A DNA stretch of 36,785 nucleotides from Syntrophaceae bacterium UBA2251 (lineage in GTDB: Bacteria > Desulfobacterota > Syntrophia > Syntrophales > UBA2251): positions 1,519 through 38,303 of the forward strand of contig DDXV01000044.1 in NCBI GenBank assembly GCA_002347815.1, given 5' to 3'. The notes under the pieces were generated by a model. That model was not told the origin of the DNA. It searched no databases and saw only the letters and a program-made list of their open reading frames with translations. This document shows, piece after piece, positions 23,082 to 31,728 of this stretch. Each line of letters begins with the position of its first letter. The first letter of the stretch is position 1. The translations under genes and the position numbers were made by a program.

Positions 23082-23158
23082 AGGCGTTGGACAATAGGCT
23101 TTGGGCTTTTGGGCAGAGACAACGTTCTTGAAGCCCGATGCCTGACGCCCAACTCCTT
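23082..23158. repeat. Seven-base tandem repeat tract upstream of gatC
   Basis: Eleven heptamers can be laid out (AGGCGTT, GGACAAT, AGGCTTT, GGGCTTT, TGGGCAG ... AAGCCCG, ATGCCTG, ACGCCCA). The right half is roughly the reverse complement of the left, so the RNA could fold. The tract ends two bases before the AGGAGG ribosome binding site of gatC. Confidence 0.8.
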
Positions 23159-23172
23159 TTAGGAGGTTCCGG

Positions 23173-23460
23173 GTGAAGATTACCAAAGCGGAAGTCGAAT
23201 ACGTCGCCGGACTGGCGCGGCTCGAATTCTCGGAGGAGGGGAAGGAGATGTTTGCCACCCAGCTCAACAGCATTCTGTCTTACATGGATATGCTGAACCG
23301 GGTGGACACATCCGGAGTGGAACCGGAAACCCACGCTATCTCCCTGAAGAACGCCTTCCGGGAGGACGGGGTGTGGAAATCTCTCGACCCGGAGGAAGCT
23401 ACAAAGAATGCGCCCGAAGAAAGGGGGAACTGTTTCCGGGTTCCCAAAGTCATTGAGTGA
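23173..23460 (+). CDS. gatC: Asp-tRNA(Asn)/Glu-tRNA(Gln) amidotransferase subunit GatC
   Basis: Small subunit that holds GatA and GatB together in the GatCAB amidotransferase, which makes Gln-tRNA(Gln) and/or Asn-tRNA(Asn) by amidating the mischarged tRNAs. The 95 residues (VEYVAGLARLEFSEEG, YMDMLNRVDTSGVEP, the FREDGV segment) match the family in length and pattern. The start is GTG at 23173, directly after a consensus AGGAGG. The stop overlaps the gatA start (TGATG), beginning a chain of coupled genes gatC-gatA-gatB-mtnA. Presence of the complex implies that at least one of GlnRS or AsnRS may be lacking or supplemented in this organism. Confidence 0.96.
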   Translation: MKITKAEVEYVAGLARLEFSEEGKEMFATQLNSILSYMDMLNRVDTSGVEPETHAISLKNAFREDGVWKSLDPEEATKNAPEERGNCFRVPKVIE

Positions 23461-24923
23461 TGGCGATGGAACCGTACCGATTGACCATTCACGAGCTTCA
23501 GGAAAAGTTACGCCAGGGGGAGTTGACCGCGGCGGATGCCGCCGATTCCATTTTCGGCCGGATCGCGGCGGTGGATGAGAGGACAAAATCCTTCATCACC
23601 GTCATGCGGGAAACGGCAATGGTCGAGGCCCGGAAAGCCGACGAGGCGATCCGTTCCGGCAAAGGGGGCCCCCTCACGGGCATTCCGCTCGCGATCAAGG
23701 ATATTCTGTGCACGAAAGGGGTGCGCACGACCTGCGGGTCGCGCATCCTGCAAAATTTCATCCCCCCCTACGACGCGACGGTCGTCCGGAAACTGAAGGA
23801 CCAGGGCGCCGTAATCGTCGGGAAGACGAACATGGACGAATTTGCCATGGGTTCCTCCACAGAGACTTCCTACTACGGAATCACGAAAAACCCCTGGGAT
23901 CTGGAACGCATACCGGGCGGTTCCAGCGGAGGGTCTGCGGCCGCCGTGGCGGCCGACGAGTGCATGGCGTCACTCGGCTCGGATACCGGCGGCTCGATCC
24001 GCCAGCCGGCGGCGCTCTGCGGCATCGTCGGCATGAAACCGACTTACGGCCGGGTTTCCCGTTACGGCCTGATCGCCTTCGCCTCCTCCCTGGATCAGAT
24101 CGGCCCTTTTACCAAGGACGTGGAAGACTGCGCCCTGCTCCTTAGCGCGATCGCGGGCTACGATCCCATGGAATCCACTTCGGTTCCGATCGAGGTGCCG
24201 GACTACCGGTCTTTTGTGGGGAAAGACATCAGGGGATGGAAAATCGGCGTTCCGCGTGAGTATTTCATTGAGGGGATAGACCCCGAAGTTCTCGCCGCAG
24301 TGGAGAAATCGATCGGCGTTCTCGAATCGCTCGGCGCCGAGCGGGTGGACATAACTCTCCCCCATACGGAGTATTGCCTGGCTGTTTACTACATCATCGC
24401 GCCGGCCGAGGCGAGTTCCAATCTCGCGCGTTACGACGGGGTCAAATACGGCTACCGGTCTCCGGAAGCCGGGGATCTTATCGAGATGTACAGAAAAAGC
24501 CGCTCCGAGGGCTTCGGCGCGGAGGTGAAGAGGCGCATCATGCTCGGCACGTACGTGCTCTCTTCGGGCTACTACGACGCCTATTACAAGAAGGCCTCGC
24601 AGGTAAGGACGCTGATCAAAAGGGATTTCGAGGAGGCTTTCCGGCGCTGCGATGTGATCCTGACGCCGACAAGCCCCACGCCGGCCTTTCGCATCGGCGA
24701 GAAAACGGACGATCCGCTGCAAATGTATCTTTCGGATATTTTCACTATTTCGGCTAACCTGGCCGGCATTCCCGGGATCTCGCTGCCCTGCGGATTCAGC
24801 GGGGACGGTCTGCCGATCGGGGTGCAGCTCCTCGCGTGGCATTTCCAGGAAGGAAAGCTCATCCAGGCCGCGTCCGCACTGGAGCGGAACGCTGAAATAA
24901 AAAAGAGGAGGCCCGCGCTCTGA
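23460..24923 (+). CDS. gatA: Asp-tRNA(Asn)/Glu-tRNA(Gln) amidotransferase subunit GatA
   Basis: Glutaminase subunit of GatCAB; it belongs to the amidase-signature family and releases ammonia from glutamine for transfer to tRNA-bound Asp or Glu. The Ser-cisSer-Lys triad is visible: K80 in AIKDILCTKG, the GGSSGGSAAAV signature at about 153-159, and the nucleophile S179 in SDTGGSIRQPA. Length (487 residues) is typical. I start at ATG 23460, which overlaps the gatC stop as TGATG; a GTG at 23457 is also in frame. The stop overlaps the gatB start by one base. Confidence 0.97.
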   Translation: MAMEPYRLTIHELQEKLRQGELTAADAADSIFGRIAAVDERTKSFITVMRETAMVEARKADEAIRSGKGGPLTGIPLAIKDILCTKGVRTTCGSRILQNFIPPYDATVVRKLKDQGAVIVGKTNMDEFAMGSSTETSYYGITKNPWDLERIPGGSSGGSAAAVAADECMASLGSDTGGSIRQPAALCGIVGMKPTYGRVSRYGLIAFASSLDQIGPFTKDVEDCALLLSAIAGYDPMESTSVPIEVPDYRSFVGKDIRGWKIGVPREYFIEGIDPEVLAAVEKSIGVLESLGAERVDITLPHTEYCLAVYYIIAPAEASSNLARYDGVKYGYRSPEAGDLIEMYRKSRSEGFGAEVKRRIMLGTYVLSSGYYDAYYKKASQVRTLIKRDFEEAFRRCDVILTPTSPTPAFRIGEKTDDPLQMYLSDIFTISANLAGIPGISLPCGFSGDGLPIGVQLLAWHFQEGKLIQAASALERNAEIKKRRPAL

Positions 24924-26356
24924 TGGAATACGAGACAGTCATCGGGCTGGAGGTCCATGCCCAGCTCCTGACGGATTCCAAGATATTCTGCGGCTGCTCC
25001 ACCAAGTTTGGAGCTACCCCCAACAGCCACACCTGCCAGATATGCCTCGGCATGCCGGGGGTCCTGCCGGTGCTCAACCGCAAGGTCGTCGAATTCACGA
25101 TCAAGATGGGGCTGGCGACGCACTGCCGCATCAACCCGGAGGACGTCTTCGCCCGGAAGAATTATTTCTACCCCGATCTGCCGAAGGGATATCAGATTTC
25201 CCAATTCGACCGGCCGCTGGCCGAGGACGGGTGGGTCGATGTCGAGATCGACGGGAATAAAAAGAGAATCGGGATCATCAGAATACACATGGAGGAAGAC
25301 GCCGGAAAACTGGTCCACGACGAAGCCGGTCCTTTCAGCTACGTGGATTTCAACCGGACGGGCGTCCCCCTGATCGAAATCGTCAGCCGGCCGGATATCC
25401 GCAGTCCCGAGGAGGCGTCCGCCTACCTGAGACGCCTGCATGAGATCCTGGTCTACCTGGAGATATGCGACGGCAATATGGAGGAGGGAAGCTTCCGCTG
25501 CGACGCCAACGTCTCGATTCGTCCTGAAGGCGCCGATGAATTCGGCACCCGGACCGAGCTCAAGAACATGAACTCTTTCCGGAACGTCCAGCGCGCCCTG
25601 GAATACGAGGTGAAAAGGCAGCAGTACGTGATCGAGGGAGGGGGAAAAGTAATCCAGGAAACCCGCCTGTGGGATGACGCCCAGGGAACCACCCACTCCA
25701 TGCGGGGCAAGGAGGAGGCCCACGATTACCGGTATTTTCCCGACCCCGACCTGGTTCCGGTCGCGATCGACGAGGCCTGGATAGAACAGATCCGGGCGAC
25801 CCTCCCCGAACTGCCCGTAGAGAAGCGCGAGCGTTTCGCCCGGGAATACGGCATTCCGCCGTACGATGCCGGCGTCCTGACGACGACCAGGGCCCTCGCG
25901 GAGTTTTACGAGGAAACCGTCCGGCTGACCGGGAAACCGAAGATCGCGAGCAACTGGGTCATGGGCGACGTACTCCGTTACCTCAACGAGGAGAAGCGCG
26001 ATATCCAGGATTCCCCGGTCACGCCTTCCGCCCTTGCCGGAATGATCAATCTGATCGAGAAGGGTACGATCAGCGGAAAGATCGCCAAGGAGGTCTTCGA
26101 GGAAATGTACCGGTCCGGAAAGGGACCGGAGGAAATTATCCGCGAAAAGGGACTTGTCCAGATCACGGATGAGGACGCCCTGAAAAAGGCCATCGAGCAG
26201 GTGCTGGCTGCCAATCCCGCCGAAGTAGAGCAGTACCGGGCGGGCAAACAGAAACTCTTCGGGTTCTTTGTCGGCCAGGTGATGAAGGCGACCGGCGGCA
26301 AGGCAAACCCGGCCCTCGTCAATGAACTCTTGAAAAAGACTCTGTCCAGCCCATGA
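24923..26356 (+). CDS. gatB: Asp-tRNA(Asn)/Glu-tRNA(Gln) amidotransferase subunit GatB
   Basis: Kinase/amidotransferase subunit of GatCAB, which activates the tRNA-bound carboxylate with ATP and transfers ammonia to it. The 477 residues start YETVIGLEVHAQLLTDSKIFC, with the zinc-site cysteines (CGC...CQICLGMPG), then RKNYFYPDLPKGYQISQ, the EEGSFRCDANVSIRP segment and the helical/YqeY-like tRNA-binding tail. ATG at 24923 shares its first base with the gatA stop, and its own stop overlaps mtnA by four bases. All expected motifs are intact. Confidence 0.98.
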   Translation: MEYETVIGLEVHAQLLTDSKIFCGCSTKFGATPNSHTCQICLGMPGVLPVLNRKVVEFTIKMGLATHCRINPEDVFARKNYFYPDLPKGYQISQFDRPLAEDGWVDVEIDGNKKRIGIIRIHMEEDAGKLVHDEAGPFSYVDFNRTGVPLIEIVSRPDIRSPEEASAYLRRLHEILVYLEICDGNMEEGSFRCDANVSIRPEGADEFGTRTELKNMNSFRNVQRALEYEVKRQQYVIEGGGKVIQETRLWDDAQGTTHSMRGKEEAHDYRYFPDPDLVPVAIDEAWIEQIRATLPELPVEKRERFAREYGIPPYDAGVLTTTRALAEFYEETVRLTGKPKIASNWVMGDVLRYLNEEKRDIQDSPVTPSALAGMINLIEKGTISGKIAKEVFEEMYRSGKGPEEIIREKGLVQITDEDALKKAIEQVLAANPAEVEQYRAGKQKLFGFFVGQVMKATGGKANPALVNELLKKTLSSP

Positions 26357-27393
26357 TTCGAACGATTTTCTGGGACAATGGCGCTGTCGTCCTCATCGAC
26401 CAGAAGGCCCTTCCTGGGGAAGAGAAATATCTTGTCTGCCGGGACTACCGGGAAGTGTGCGCCGCCATCCGGGACCTTACGATCCGGGGGGCTCCCGCGA
26501 TCGGGGTCGCCGCGGCCATGGGCATCGCTCTCGGCGCATCGTCCCTTCCGCAGGAGAGGACGGAAGATATACGGGATGTCTTCCTTTTCATCTGCGATGA
26601 ATTCGCGGCGACGCGGCCGACGGCGAGGAATCTTTTCTGGGCCGTCGAAAAGATGAAGGAACGGTTCGAAGAACTGGCACAGCGGGGTGTAAGCGGATCC
26701 GCGCTGAAATCGGAATTGGTCGCGGAAGCGGTCCGGATCGGGGAGGAGGACGTCGAGATCAACAGGAGGATCGGGCTCCACGGCCGGGTTCTGATCCGCA
26801 GCGGGGACCGCATCCTCACGCATTGCAATGCCGGCGCCCTTGCCACAGCCGGCTACGGAACCGCCCTGGGGGTAATCCGGGCCGCGCATGAGGAAGGGAA
26901 GGAGGTCCATGTGTTCGTGGACGAGACCCGGCCGGTGCTTCAGGGAGCCAGGCTGACGGCATGGGAGCTTGTCAGGGAAGGTATTCCCGCCACGCTGATC
27001 ACCGATAACATGGCCGGCTTTCTCATGCAGCAAGGGAGAATAGACCTGGTGATTGTCGGCGCCGACCGGATTGCGGCCAACGGCGACACGGCCAACAAGA
27101 TCGGAACCTATGCGCTCGCCGTCCTGGCGCACGCGCACGGGCTTCCGTTCTACGTGGCCGCGCCGTGGTCCACGGTCGATTTCTCGCTGGCGGACGGCAC
27201 GGGGATCCCCATCGAGGAGCGGGACCCGGCCGAAGTGGCGCGCTTCGCGGGCGTCGCCACCGCCCCGGAGGGGATCGCCGTCTACAACCCCGCGTTCGAC
27301 GTGACGCCCCACCGCTACATCACGGCCATCATCACGGAGGACGGCGTTTTGACGCCGCCCCTGAGGCGGCCGGACGACCGGGACGGGCGGTAG
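26353..27393 (+). CDS. mtnA: S-methyl-5-thioribose-1-phosphate isomerase
   Basis: Isomerase of the methionine salvage pathway that converts 5-methylthioribose 1-phosphate to 5-methylthioribulose 1-phosphate; in some bacteria homologues act in related 5-deoxyribose disposal. The 346 residues include the family motifs LTIRGAPAIG, HCNAGALAT with catalytic C158, and ITDNMAG with D218. The ATG overlaps the gatB stop (ATGA), so it is coupled to tRNA amidation genes, a functional mix that may simply reflect operon packing. The last quarter of the gene, from about 27.06 kb, is clearly more GC-rich than the first part. No other methionine-salvage gene follows. Confidence 0.96.
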   Translation: MIRTIFWDNGAVVLIDQKALPGEEKYLVCRDYREVCAAIRDLTIRGAPAIGVAAAMGIALGASSLPQERTEDIRDVFLFICDEFAATRPTARNLFWAVEKMKERFEELAQRGVSGSALKSELVAEAVRIGEEDVEINRRIGLHGRVLIRSGDRILTHCNAGALATAGYGTALGVIRAAHEEGKEVHVFVDETRPVLQGARLTAWELVREGIPATLITDNMAGFLMQQGRIDLVIVGADRIAANGDTANKIGTYALAVLAHAHGLPFYVAAPWSTVDFSLADGTGIPIEERDPAEVARFAGVATAPEGIAVYNPAFDVTPHRYITAIITEDGVLTPPLRRPDDRDGR

Positions 27394-27472
27394 CCGGGCG
27401 GCGGTTCGAAACGGGACGAAGATACCGTCCGGCGGTCCGGAAGGAAACGTTTCAACGCGAGAGGGGGTCGGG

Positions 27473-28483
27473 GTGGCGCAGGCGTCTGGGATAAGTGAAG
27501 CGGTGACGGGGGGCGAGGCGGACGATTTCGTCCGGACGTTCCTGTTCGGATCCGCCGGCATCCGGCGTGACGGGCGAACGCGCCGCTCCGTCATCGTGAT
27601 GGACGACAAAAAACAGGGGTGGGTGGGGATCCCGCACGGGGGAATCGCCATGGGCGCCGTGGCCGACCTCGCCGGGGATCTGATGGAGGAGCGCCCGGGT
27701 CCGTTCGGCCCCTACCCCTATGCCATCGACTACCGCATGGGCGGTGCGAGCGCCCGGCTGGGGGATGCGCTCGCGATCGAGGTGACCGCCACGGAGAACG
27801 GCGCCCGGGGTTCGATCGTCAAAGATCCCGGAGCGCCCCCCTACCTGTCGGCGTCGGTCCGCTTCGGGGGCGATGCCCCGGCCGCCGCGCAAGGCGTGCC
27901 GGCCGGTCTGCCCGCCCGGATCGACGCATGGGCCGGCCGGCTGTTTGACCTGCCGTCCTACCGGGACTGTTTCGTTTGCGGGATCGCCCGCCGGCAACCC
28001 GGTCTCGGCCGTCGCTTCTACGTTCCGGACGTGCCGGACAGCCCGGCGACGGTCGTCTCCCCGATCGGATGCCTGGGCGACGACGGGGCGGCCTTCTGGC
28101 GGTTTCAGCGCCACGGGCGCCTGCACCCCCTCCCCCTGGTCGCTCTGCTGGACGAGATCATCGGCTGGGGCGGCTTTCTTCTGGCCGCGAGCGGCGGCGT
28201 GACCGTGAGGGCGAGCTACACGTTCTATCGCGACATCGCGGTCGGAGAACCGCTCCTGGTTTTCGGAAGGGGAGAAAAGGTCCGGGGCAACGCCCGCTCC
28301 CGAGTGCTGTTCTGGGCCTCCGGCGGCGCGGCGGCGGTTCGTTCCGATGGCGGCCTCGAACCGGTGGCGGCGGCCTCCGGCCAGTATCTGGGCGTCGGGG
28401 CCCTGACGGAGCAGATGAAGCGGGAGCTGCTTCCGGCCGACCTGACCCGCCGGGCCTTCCAACTCGCCGGCGCCGACGTGTGA
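27473..28483 (+). CDS. Tandem hotdog-fold protein (thioesterase-like)
   Basis: A 336-residue protein that looks like two hotdog folds in tandem. The first carries WVGIPHGGIAMGAVADLAGDLM, and the second CFVCGIARRQPGLG followed by ALLDEIIGWGGFLLA and a strand-rich end (GVTVRASYTFYRDIAVGEPL). The CFxCG...GLG opening is typical of PaaI/YbgC-like thioesterases that act on acyl-CoA or acyl-ACP. No catalytic residue can be assigned with confidence and the substrate is unknown. The start is GTG at 27473, with GAGGGGG upstream. There is an 80-bp gap after mtnA with no recognisable promoter. The gene is strongly GC-rich. Confidence 0.65.
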   Translation: MAQASGISEAVTGGEADDFVRTFLFGSAGIRRDGRTRRSVIVMDDKKQGWVGIPHGGIAMGAVADLAGDLMEERPGPFGPYPYAIDYRMGGASARLGDALAIEVTATENGARGSIVKDPGAPPYLSASVRFGGDAPAAAQGVPAGLPARIDAWAGRLFDLPSYRDCFVCGIARRQPGLGRRFYVPDVPDSPATVVSPIGCLGDDGAAFWRFQRHGRLHPLPLVALLDEIIGWGGFLLAASGGVTVRASYTFYRDIAVGEPLLVFGRGEKVRGNARSRVLFWASGGAAAVRSDGGLEPVAAASGQYLGVGALTEQMKRELLPADLTRRAFQLAGADV

Positions 28484-28553
28484 GCGCACACGCCGCGCCG
28501 TCCGCCGATTCGGTCCTTGCCCGCGGGCCGGTTTTTGGTGTAATGGGTGTCTC

Positions 28554-29168
28554 ATGAAAAAACTGTTTCTCTTCGATTTCGACGGGGTGCTGGTGGATTC
28601 GCTGGACTTTTACGTCCAGGCCGTGGGGGCGTGCCTGAAGGAGATCGGGACGCCGATCGTCCAGACCCGGGAGGACTACCTCGCCCTGTTCGAGGGGAAT
28701 TTCTACGAGGCGATGGCCGAACGGGGCGTCGACCTGGTGGCCTTCGCCCGGGCGGCCCACGAGATTCTCCCCCGCTTCAATTACGATGCCCTCGCCCCCT
28801 TCCCCGGCATCGCACCCGTCCTGGAGGCGCTCCACCGGGACCATCTCCTCGCCGTGATCTCCTCGAACGGGTCCCCGACGATCCGGGCGATGCTCAAGCG
28901 ATTTCAATACGACGGCTATTTTCAGGACATCTTCGGATCCGACTTCCTCTTCAGCAAGGTGGACAAGATCAACCACGCCCTGGAGGCATTCGGGGTGGCG
29001 GCGGACCGGACCTTCTACATCGGGGACACCGTCGGCGACGTCCTCGAGGCGCGGGAGGCCGGCGCGAAGACCGTCGCCGTTGCCTGGGGCTGGCACGGCC
29101 GGGAAAAGCTGGCCGCCGCCGGGCCCGACCATCTGTTCGACCGGCCGGAGGAACTGCTCGGCCTGTGA
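28554..29168 (+). CDS. HAD-superfamily phosphatase (phosphoglycolate phosphatase-like)
   Basis: A 204-residue haloacid-dehalogenase-type hydrolase with all four motifs: FDFDGVLVDS (nucleophile D8 and acid/base D10), SSNGS, a lysine in the FSKVDK region, and GDTVGD. The helical cap between motifs I and II (about 15-85) makes it a subclass I member similar to Gph or PpaX. Substrates of such proteins, for example phosphoglycolate, pyrophosphate or sugar phosphates, cannot be told apart by eye. ATG at 28554 follows a weak GGGTG-type ribosome binding site. The next gene, pspC, starts 28 bp after its stop. Confidence 0.88.
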   Translation: MKKLFLFDFDGVLVDSLDFYVQAVGACLKEIGTPIVQTREDYLALFEGNFYEAMAERGVDLVAFARAAHEILPRFNYDALAPFPGIAPVLEALHRDHLLAVISSNGSPTIRAMLKRFQYDGYFQDIFGSDFLFSKVDKINHALEAFGVAADRTFYIGDTVGDVLEAREAGAKTVAVAWGWHGREKLAAAGPDHLFDRPEELLGL

Positions 29169-29196
29169 GGTCGCCGCCGGGGGAGGGTCATCAGTC

Positions 29197-29415
29197 ATGA
29201 AACGATTGTATCTCGCGACGGACGATCGGAAGATCGGCGGGGTGTGCGGCGGCATTGCCGAGTACGTCGACCGCGATCCGACCCTGATCCGGGTCCTTTT
29301 CCTGCTGCTCGTCATCTTCTCTTTCGGGTTCGGTCTCCTTGCCTATCTCGGGATGTGGCTCATCATTCCGAAGAAACCGGCATCCACGGGGGGCGGCGCC
29401 CCGGGCGACGGTTGA
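29197..29415 (+). CDS. PspC-domain membrane protein
   Basis: A 72-residue protein consisting of one PspC domain: KRLYLATDDRKIGGVCGGIAEYVDRDPTLIRVLF, then a transmembrane helix and a short C-terminal tail. PspC in enterobacteria takes part in the phage-shock envelope-stress response, and small PspC-like proteins are widespread outside it. No pspA or pspF is adjacent, so a stress role is inference. The ATG at 29197 is preferred to a longer frame start at 29080, since GGGAGGG lies ten bases upstream and the longer version would overlap the HAD gene. Confidence 0.88.
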   Translation: MKRLYLATDDRKIGGVCGGIAEYVDRDPTLIRVLFLLLVIFSFGFGLLAYLGMWLIIPKKPASTGGGAPGDG

Positions 29416-29454
29416 TGCGGTCAAGGGATGTTCATGTTTGGGAGGGAGTCAGCC

Positions 29455-30018
29455 ATGGATTATGAGACGCTTCTGAAACAGCGACGGGCCATCAGGGACT
29501 TCCAGGACCGGGAGGTGCCCCTGTCCGTGGTGGAGGAGATCCTGCGGGAGACCTGCCTCGCTCCGACGGCAAGCAATCGCCAGCCCTGCAAGTTCATCGT
29601 CGTGCGCGACCGGGAACGGATGCGGAGGCTCTCGGATGTGAGCCGGCGGACGCTGCTTGCCGATCTCGACCGGAATCCCGACTCGCCCCTGAAGGCGTAC
29701 GAGGCCTACCTGCGGGACGACGGGGTCAACGTCTTCTACAACGCCCCCTGCCTCGTGTTCATTCTCGGCCCGGATGACGTACGCTCCCTGGACGTCGATT
29801 GCGGATTGACGGCGGCGTACTTCATGTTCGCGGCGACGGCCCGGGGCCTGGGAACCTGCTGGATCGGCCTGGGGGCTCACCTGAAGGACCGGATGGTCCT
29901 CGCGGAGCTCGGCGTGCCCGAAGGCTGCCGCATCGTGGCCCCGCTCATTCTCGGCTATCCGACCGCCGTTCCTCCGGCGTCCGAGCGGCACGCCCCGGAG
30001 ATCGTCAGGGTCCTCTAA
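29455..30018 (+). CDS. Nitroreductase-family FMN protein
   Basis: A 187-residue member of the nitroreductase fold, which normally forms an FMN-containing homodimer that reduces nitro compounds, quinones or other acceptors with NAD(P)H. Family features are the N-terminal RRAIRDFQDREVP with FMN phosphate-binding arginines, LAPTASNRQPCKFIVVRD, and the C-terminal GLGTCWIG...GVPEGCRIVAPLILGYP. The ATG at 29455 has GGAGGGAG seven bases upstream, better than the in-frame ATG at 29428. It sits in a plus-strand run after pspC and before the PAS gene. The substrate is unknown. Confidence 0.92.
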   Translation: MDYETLLKQRRAIRDFQDREVPLSVVEEILRETCLAPTASNRQPCKFIVVRDRERMRRLSDVSRRTLLADLDRNPDSPLKAYEAYLRDDGVNVFYNAPCLVFILGPDDVRSLDVDCGLTAAYFMFAATARGLGTCWIGLGAHLKDRMVLAELGVPEGCRIVAPLILGYPTAVPPASERHAPEIVRVL

Positions 30019-30046
30019 GGCAGGTGGAGCAACGGGAGATTCTCCT

Positions 30047-31672
30047 TTGGCCAGAAAACCCAGCGATGAAGACCTGAGGCAAAGGATCAGGACCCTCGAG
30101 GAAGAATCCGCCAAGCGCCGGCAGGCAGAGGCGTCGCTGCGGGACAGCGAGGAGCGCTATCGGCTTCTGGTCGAAAACGCGAACGATGCCATTCTCGTGA
30201 TCCAGGACGGCGTGGTCAAGTTTGTCAACGGCAAGGCGATCGCCTCGTTCGGCTATTCGGAGCGGGAATTCCTGTCGCTCCCCATCCTCGAATTGATTCA
30301 TCCGGAAGACCGGGACATCGTGACGCAGCGCTACCTTCAAAAGCTCGATGGCGATTGCACGCCCACCCGCCATACCTACCGGTGCGTCCACAAGGGCGGC
30401 CGGGTCCAGTGGATCGAGAACAGCTCCGTGATGATCCAATGGGAAGGCCGACCCGCCACCCTCAATCTGATCATGGATGTCACCGAACGTCAGCGGGCGG
30501 AGGAGGAACTCAGGAAAAGCGAAAATCGATTGAAGGCCCAGTACCACGGCAACCCCATCCCGACGTTTACCTGGCAAAAAAGGGGGAATGAATTCATCCT
30601 GACGGGCTTGAACGACAGCGCCAGGATCTTGACGGGCGCCCGGGGCGACGCCTTCCTGGGAAGGCGGGCTTCCGAAATGTATGCAAATCGTCAGGAGATC
30701 CTGGAGGGCCTCCGGCAATGCCTCGACGGGAGAAAAATCATCCGGATGGAGTCCCGGTCCGAACATTTCATGCCCGGCAGGATTGTCGTGATCACGTTCG
30801 CGTTCATCCCCCCGGATCTGGTCATGGTGCACATGGAAGACGTCACCGAGCGCCGGCGTGCGGAAGAGGCGCTGCGGGAAAGCGAACGAAGATACAGGTT
30901 CCTGGCTGAAAAAATCAACGACATCCTGTGGATCATGGACCTGGACCTGCGGACGGTCTATGTCACCCCCTCCATCGAGACCGTCCTCGGATTCACCCCG
31001 GAAGAACGCCTGCGTCAGAACGTCGAGGAGCAGTTGACGCCGGCTTCTCTGTCGACGGCGATGGAGACCCTGTCCGGGGAGCTCGCCTTCGAAGAGCAGG
31101 GGAATGCCGACCCCGACAGGAGTGTGACCGTCACCCTGGAATTCTGTCACCGGGACGGCTCGACCCGCTGGCTGGAGACGATCATCAGCGGGATCCGGGA
31201 CGATGGGGGCGTCCTGACGCGACTCTACGGGGTGTCCAGGGACGTGACCCGGCGCAGGGCCGCGGAGGAGGCCCTGAAGACCGCGAATAAACAGCTTGAA
31301 GAGGCCAACCGGTCCCTGGGGCTGGCCTATGCCTGGATGCGGGACAGGAAGGACCAGCTGAAGCAGCAGTTGTTCCGGGAAGAAATGGGGATTCTGCTGA
31401 ACAACGACGGCTTGATCGAAGGCCTGTCGGAAAAGGTCATGGAGCATCTGGGACGGTCGCGGGACAGGCTGATCGGACACCCGGTGCGGGACCTGATCAA
31501 GGAAGAATACCGGGAGGACTTCTCCCGGGAGTTTCGGCAGGCCTGGATGGGGCCGTCCCAGGAGGTCTTTGTCGAATTTCTCGATACGAAGGACCGGTCG
31601 AAGATTTTCGATGTCAAGCTGACGCGGCTGACCCTTTCCGGCTCGCGGCTCGTGCTGATGACGCTCCGTTGA
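30047..31672 (+). CDS. PAS-only sensory protein without a recognisable output domain
   Basis: A 541-residue protein starting with a TTG codon, GGGAGA upstream. A short coiled coil (LRQRIRTLEEESAKRRQAE) leads into a PAS domain (about 35-150), a second divergent PAS (about 165-275), a third (about 285-410), another helix, and a final PAS-like segment (about 440-541). The VTERQRAEEEL, VTERRRAEEAL and VTRRRAAEEAL linkers are the typical junctions between PAS and the next domain. There is no histidine kinase, GGDEF, EAL, methyl-accepting or DNA-binding domain, and the gene stops normally after the last PAS. It could work through partner proteins or be a kinase remnant. Confidence 0.8.
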   Translation: MARKPSDEDLRQRIRTLEEESAKRRQAEASLRDSEERYRLLVENANDAILVIQDGVVKFVNGKAIASFGYSEREFLSLPILELIHPEDRDIVTQRYLQKLDGDCTPTRHTYRCVHKGGRVQWIENSSVMIQWEGRPATLNLIMDVTERQRAEEELRKSENRLKAQYHGNPIPTFTWQKRGNEFILTGLNDSARILTGARGDAFLGRRASEMYANRQEILEGLRQCLDGRKIIRMESRSEHFMPGRIVVITFAFIPPDLVMVHMEDVTERRRAEEALRESERRYRFLAEKINDILWIMDLDLRTVYVTPSIETVLGFTPEERLRQNVEEQLTPASLSTAMETLSGELAFEEQGNADPDRSVTVTLEFCHRDGSTRWLETIISGIRDDGGVLTRLYGVSRDVTRRRAAEEALKTANKQLEEANRSLGLAYAWMRDRKDQLKQQLFREEMGILLNNDGLIEGLSEKVMEHLGRSRDRLIGHPVRDLIKEEYREDFSREFRQAWMGPSQEVFVEFLDTKDRSKIFDVKLTRLTLSGSRLVLMTLR

Positions 31673-31728
31673 GCGTTGCGGCTCGCGATGGATGTTTTGC
31701 CTCAAATCTTCCGCGAAGGAGACAATCG

